Shown here: piece after piece, positions 60,876 to 64,000 of the stretch
Layout of the letters: every line of letters begins with the position of its first letter
How positions within the stretch are numbered: position 1 is the first letter of the stretch
Source of the DNA: Parasponia andersonii
Lineage: Eukaryota > Streptophyta > Magnoliopsida > Rosales > Cannabaceae
NCBI GenBank assembly: GCA_002914805.1
Contig: JXTB01000229.1
Span: forward strand, 397,221-461,220
DNA length: 64,000 nucleotides
Direction: 5' to 3'
Position numbers and translations under genes: made by a program
Notes under the pieces: generated by a model
The model's database searches: none
What the model was told of the DNA's origin: nothing
Seen by the model: only the letters and a program-made list of their open reading frames with translations

Positions 60876-61628
60876 ATGTCAGGTGGGGTTGGTCCAACTT
60901 ACAACGACATAAGCCTACTGAAAGAGCAAGGACAAGAACAAGAAATCAAACAAAACGACGACCCAGCTTCCTTGAAAAACGATACCCAAACTCCAAGAAA
61001 ACAGCCCAGTTCATTCTCCTTCCAGCAGCTCAATGCCCTGGCCGTGGTCCTTGTACTCTTAGCCAGTGGTATGGTTAGCCCTGAAGACGCTCTTTTCGTC
61101 CTCTTTTCCATTATCTACATGTTCTTCCTCTCAAAGTTCGCTTTTCCTAAGCTTCAATCCTCGGCGGAGCCCACGGTTTTCAGCCCCCAAAACAAGCTTC
61201 TTCTCATCTACGTATCCATTGGGGCAATACTTGGACTTTTTCTGCCAATAGCATACATCTTCGAGGGAATTTTTGAGGGAGACAAAGAAGGCATAAGAGC
61301 AGCCGCACCCCATGTTTTTCTTCTTGCAAGCCAAGTTTTCATGGAAGGATTGGCCTTTTCGGGCCGGTTTTCGACTCCGGTTCGGGCTTTCGTGCCAGTT
61401 TTTTACAATTCTAGGAGGATTTTTACCATCACGGAGTGGCTGAGGAATGAGTTCTCTAAAGTGAATGAAGGATCATATGGTGGATCTGCAAGGAGACTTT
61501 ATATTGGAAGAGGGCTTGCAATAGCTAATATGGCCTTTTGGTGCTTCAATCTTTTTGGGTTCTTGTTGCCTGTTTATCTCCCTAAAGCTTTCAAAAGATA
61601 TTACTCGGGTTACAAGGTCAAAGAGTGA
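60876..61628 (+). CDS. Plant-specific multi-pass membrane protein, intronless (uncharacterised)
   Basis: Single-exon gene of 250 aa starting MSGGVGPTYNDI. The first 45 residues are polar (Gln/Asp/Lys-rich) and likely cytosolic or lumenal. Hydrophobic segments follow at about 50-66, 70-92, 106-130, 142-160 and 218-242. Recognisable blocks are SGMVSPEDALFVLFSIIYMF, PVFYNSRRIFTITEWL and GRGLAIANMAFWCFNLFGFL, and the C-terminus is basic (KAFKRYYSGYKVKE). This looks like a conserved plant family of unknown function; I believe it is the one called DUF7733, but I cannot verify that. No catalytic residues are evident. Two upstream ABRE-like motifs suggest abscisic-acid or stress regulation. Confidence 0.8.
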   Translation: MSGGVGPTYNDISLLKEQGQEQEIKQNDDPASLKNDTQTPRKQPSSFSFQQLNALAVVLVLLASGMVSPEDALFVLFSIIYMFFLSKFAFPKLQSSAEPTVFSPQNKLLLIYVSIGAILGLFLPIAYIFEGIFEGDKEGIRAAAPHVFLLASQVFMEGLAFSGRFSTPVRAFVPVFYNSRRIFTITEWLRNEFSKVNEGSYGGSARRLYIGRGLAIANMAFWCFNLFGFLLPVYLPKAFKRYYSGYKVKE

Positions 61629-63007
61629 GGAAAAGGCATATATATAATGTATGATTAATGTATGTTTGACTTGCCTTACCGCCGAGAAAAATATATAAGA
61701 AATATATGGGTGAAAGTGTTGTGTTTGCAAAAATCATATTTTCCATTTACTACTTTTTGGCGCCAATTATAATCCAAGATATATGTTTCCCCTTTTATGA
61801 GCATAGTATCTAGATCATCGTACGATGCAACTTTTATATGGAAGATTTGACTATCTGTAAAAAGCATGGAATTAAATGCTGTGGGAATATAGGTCTGGCT
61901 TTTTCGTTATACATATACACCTTTCTCGATGTAAATTACTAATAAAGTGAGTGGGATTCGGCTGATCACATAGTTTTAGTTCCTAAACACATTTTGATTC
62001 TTCGACACGTTGTTTGTGCTGTAAACTTCATTGTCTTCAGGAACTGAAGACATTTGGATTGTCGTTTTAGGTTCATTCAAATACATTAAGTGTTCATATA
62101 GACATGCTGGTCTATAAATTTAATACTTGTAGCTGCTTAAGAAATAAGCTATTAGAATCAGTTGCACTTTGATGTCGCTTATTAGAATCAGTTGCGCCAG
62201 TTTTGTATGTAAAGAAACATGTCGTCCTCATAATAATTTGTAATCTAGGTTTTTCTACCTTGGATACGTTATGTCCTGGTTTTTCTACCTTGGATACGTT
62301 ATGTCCTGTAATAACGGAAATAAAGTGGCGTTAATAAGAAGAGATGAGATCGACTTTCAGTAATGTAGTGATTCAATTATGCAACAGTCAACACTACAAC
62401 TAGTACAAGCAATCTTACACGATAGATAGGCTAATCTAGTATATGCTTTAGTCGTTGCAGCATTTGAACTAAAAGCCATCTCTTTTTCCGGTTACATCTC
62501 CAAAACAAACAGATAACTGTAACATTCACAATCCACAATCTTTTCCAGATAATCATTTCATTACTTGAACTGCAAGTACTTACAACTTCTCGAAAAACTT
62601 AGGTAAGCCGAATGCAGCCTACAAGAGCTGGGGGAAGAAACAAAAAAAGAAAAAGAACATTCGCAAAATGAAGATGAGTCAAAAGTACAATACAGAAGCT
62701 AGCCAACATCCATGGCAGAAAGCAACAAACAACAGCAACAACAAAACAAGGTTGAAACAAATGAGCATACTTGCTCATATTTGTCACCCGTGGATTTTTT
62801 TTTTTCCCTTTTTATTTTCTATTTTTATTTTTTTCTTCAGTGTTATTTTTTCCCTCTTTCCCAACATCTCTCGTTTCTCCAACACATCAATTCCTCGGAT
62901 GAAAAATTGCATTTGGATGATGTTAAAGCAAACAAATATACTCACGTGCTGGCCGCAGTGAAAAATATTGCAACTTTTCCACAGCTTCGGTAGCAGCAAA
63001 CCGCATG
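61629..63007. other. Intergenic between convergent genes
   Basis: 3' UTR of the membrane-protein gene and 3' flank of the unidentified gene at the right edge. It contains a perfect 30-bp tandem duplication at 62248-62307 and a short ATTAGAATCAGTTGC direct duplication at about 62151 and 62180. No coding gene. Confidence 0.45.
62248..62307. repeat. Perfect 30-bp tandem duplication
   Basis: Two copies of a 30-mer beginning GGTTTTTCTACC and ending ATGTCCT, back to back. Confidence 0.9.
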
Positions 63008-64000
63008 CTAGCATCTCTCCAACCCGCTCAAAGCTGCTGCTGGATATTCTGAAAACCAATATTCTAAAATAGAGAATCATTATCTCCGATCCAAACCTGT
63101 TTACATACCAAAGTATTCATCAATTTAATTAAACTCGCACTAAAACCTCAACAAAAATTCATTGCCTTTTTCAGGAAGACCAAAGAAATTGATGGTTAAC
63201 CTTATTAATAAAGATTTAGTAAGTACAGCATGGAAAAAAGTGAAAAGTCTATGACGGAGACAAAGAACAGAGGACAGAACTGGAGAAATACATGCAACCA
63301 CATGCGTAACTTTATTATATTTTTTTCTTTTTTTTTGGGATACTTGTCCTCCCACCGAACCCTTCAATCCTTGGGAGGACATATGCCCACATGCATAATA
63401 ATGCCATGCAAATTTTGTGGTCTTGAAAAAAGCACCAAACTCACTCTGTCAACCTACTGAAAAATGCAACACTATTACCAAAACAACTTTAGCTGCAAAT
63501 CCTTCCCAAAACTCCCCCCCACCCCTGTATTAGGTTATTTACAGGAAAGCCCTCATCAAAATTAAGAACTAGGGATTAGAAAGAACATACTATTATATCT
63601 CCTGGAACCATTGCCATTCATAGACATTGAGACAAGCCTTCTTTCTTGGCCCAACGATAATATTTCTTGCATTCTTTCTGGCCAATCTGAATTCAACCTA
63701 CGTGCGAAGTCCTCTACTTCTCTGCATACAGAAAAAACAACACATAGTTCTACAATCAGCATTAACCAGCCAATATGACTCACTATCCAGGAATGGAAAG
63801 GACAACACAGCATGAGCAAAATAAAGAGATTATTTTTAAACGTCTTTTAGGGGGGAAAAACCCCAAATATCTGGTTTTAATTTAATAGAAACAATTGTGA
63901 AATATTTGTCGAAAACCAGAGGTTAATTTATACAAACAATGAATAATCTTTAACTATGCATCCCTCTTACCTGTCAAGTTCCTCCTTCATGGCCGGATCT
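63008..64000 (-). CDS. 3' end of an unidentified gene, 5' partial
   Basis: On the minus strand three exons fit one frame: 64000-63971 (partial), 63721-63591 and 63048-63008, with GT-AG introns and consistent phases. The last 66 residues include PAMKEELDREVEDFARRL, NSDWPERMQEILSLGQERR and a terminal ALSGLERC before TAG. The segment is helical and charged, with no domain I recognise, and the remainder of the gene lies beyond the window. The last exon is short (13 codons plus a split base) and is the least certain part. It may be conserved in plants, but I do not name it. Confidence 0.55.

Overview
The window is nuclear DNA from a flowering plant, most likely a eudicot. The evidence is multi-exon genes with GT-AG introns, AT-rich introns and spacers, plant-specific families (SLH/coiled-coil plastid protein, USP-kinase-U-box protein, KIN-10-type kinesin), telo-box and TGGGCY promoter motifs on ribosomal genes, and hAT, Ty1/copia and solo-LTR elements. 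I cannot name the species from sequence alone.

Left part (1-15.3 kb): the 3' end of a coiled-coil SLH-family gene (+). Then ribosomal protein eL36 copy A (-), a class-3 lipase of the calmodulin-binding type (+), a prolyl-4-hydroxylase-like protein with a C-terminal ShK domain that has lost most active-site residues (+), and a 65-aa four-cysteine CHCH-like protein (-). Next comes a 7.2 kb hAT transposon (15923-23091, 8-bp target duplication) carrying a nested 2.37 kb solo LTR.

Middle part (23.5-38.2 kb): a KIF22/KIN-10-like kinesin gene (+), whose seventh intron holds a complete but dead 5.1 kb Ty1/copia element in antisense. A convergent coiled-coil gene like Arabidopsis At3g49055 (-) follows, then eL36 copy B (-). 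The two eL36 copies differ at two residues and share exon lengths and promoter motifs.

Right part (38.2-64 kb): about 5 kb of AT-rich spacer with dispersed repeats and a near-perfect 272-bp tandem duplication. Then a USP/coiled-coil/kinase/U-box gene (+) with an Asn in place of the catalytic-loop Asp, a second decayed hAT element with an internal minisatellite, a C2H2 zinc-finger protein with an internal duplication (+), an intronless membrane protein (+), and the 3' end of an unidentified gene (-).

The genes do not form one pathway; this is an ordinary gene-rich plant segment with transposon islands. Gene content recalls Arabidopsis neighbourhoods (At3g49050-49055-49060; At5g02370 near At5g02450; possibly At4g25600-25610), which suggests conserved microsynteny. 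I found no new multi-gene system. The best leads are the predicted pseudoenzymes (P4H-ShK protein, U-box kinase), the unusual kinesin motor motifs, a candidate GC-AG intron, and the nested transposons. Exon coordinates were derived by hand from splice sites, reading frame and remembered family sequence.
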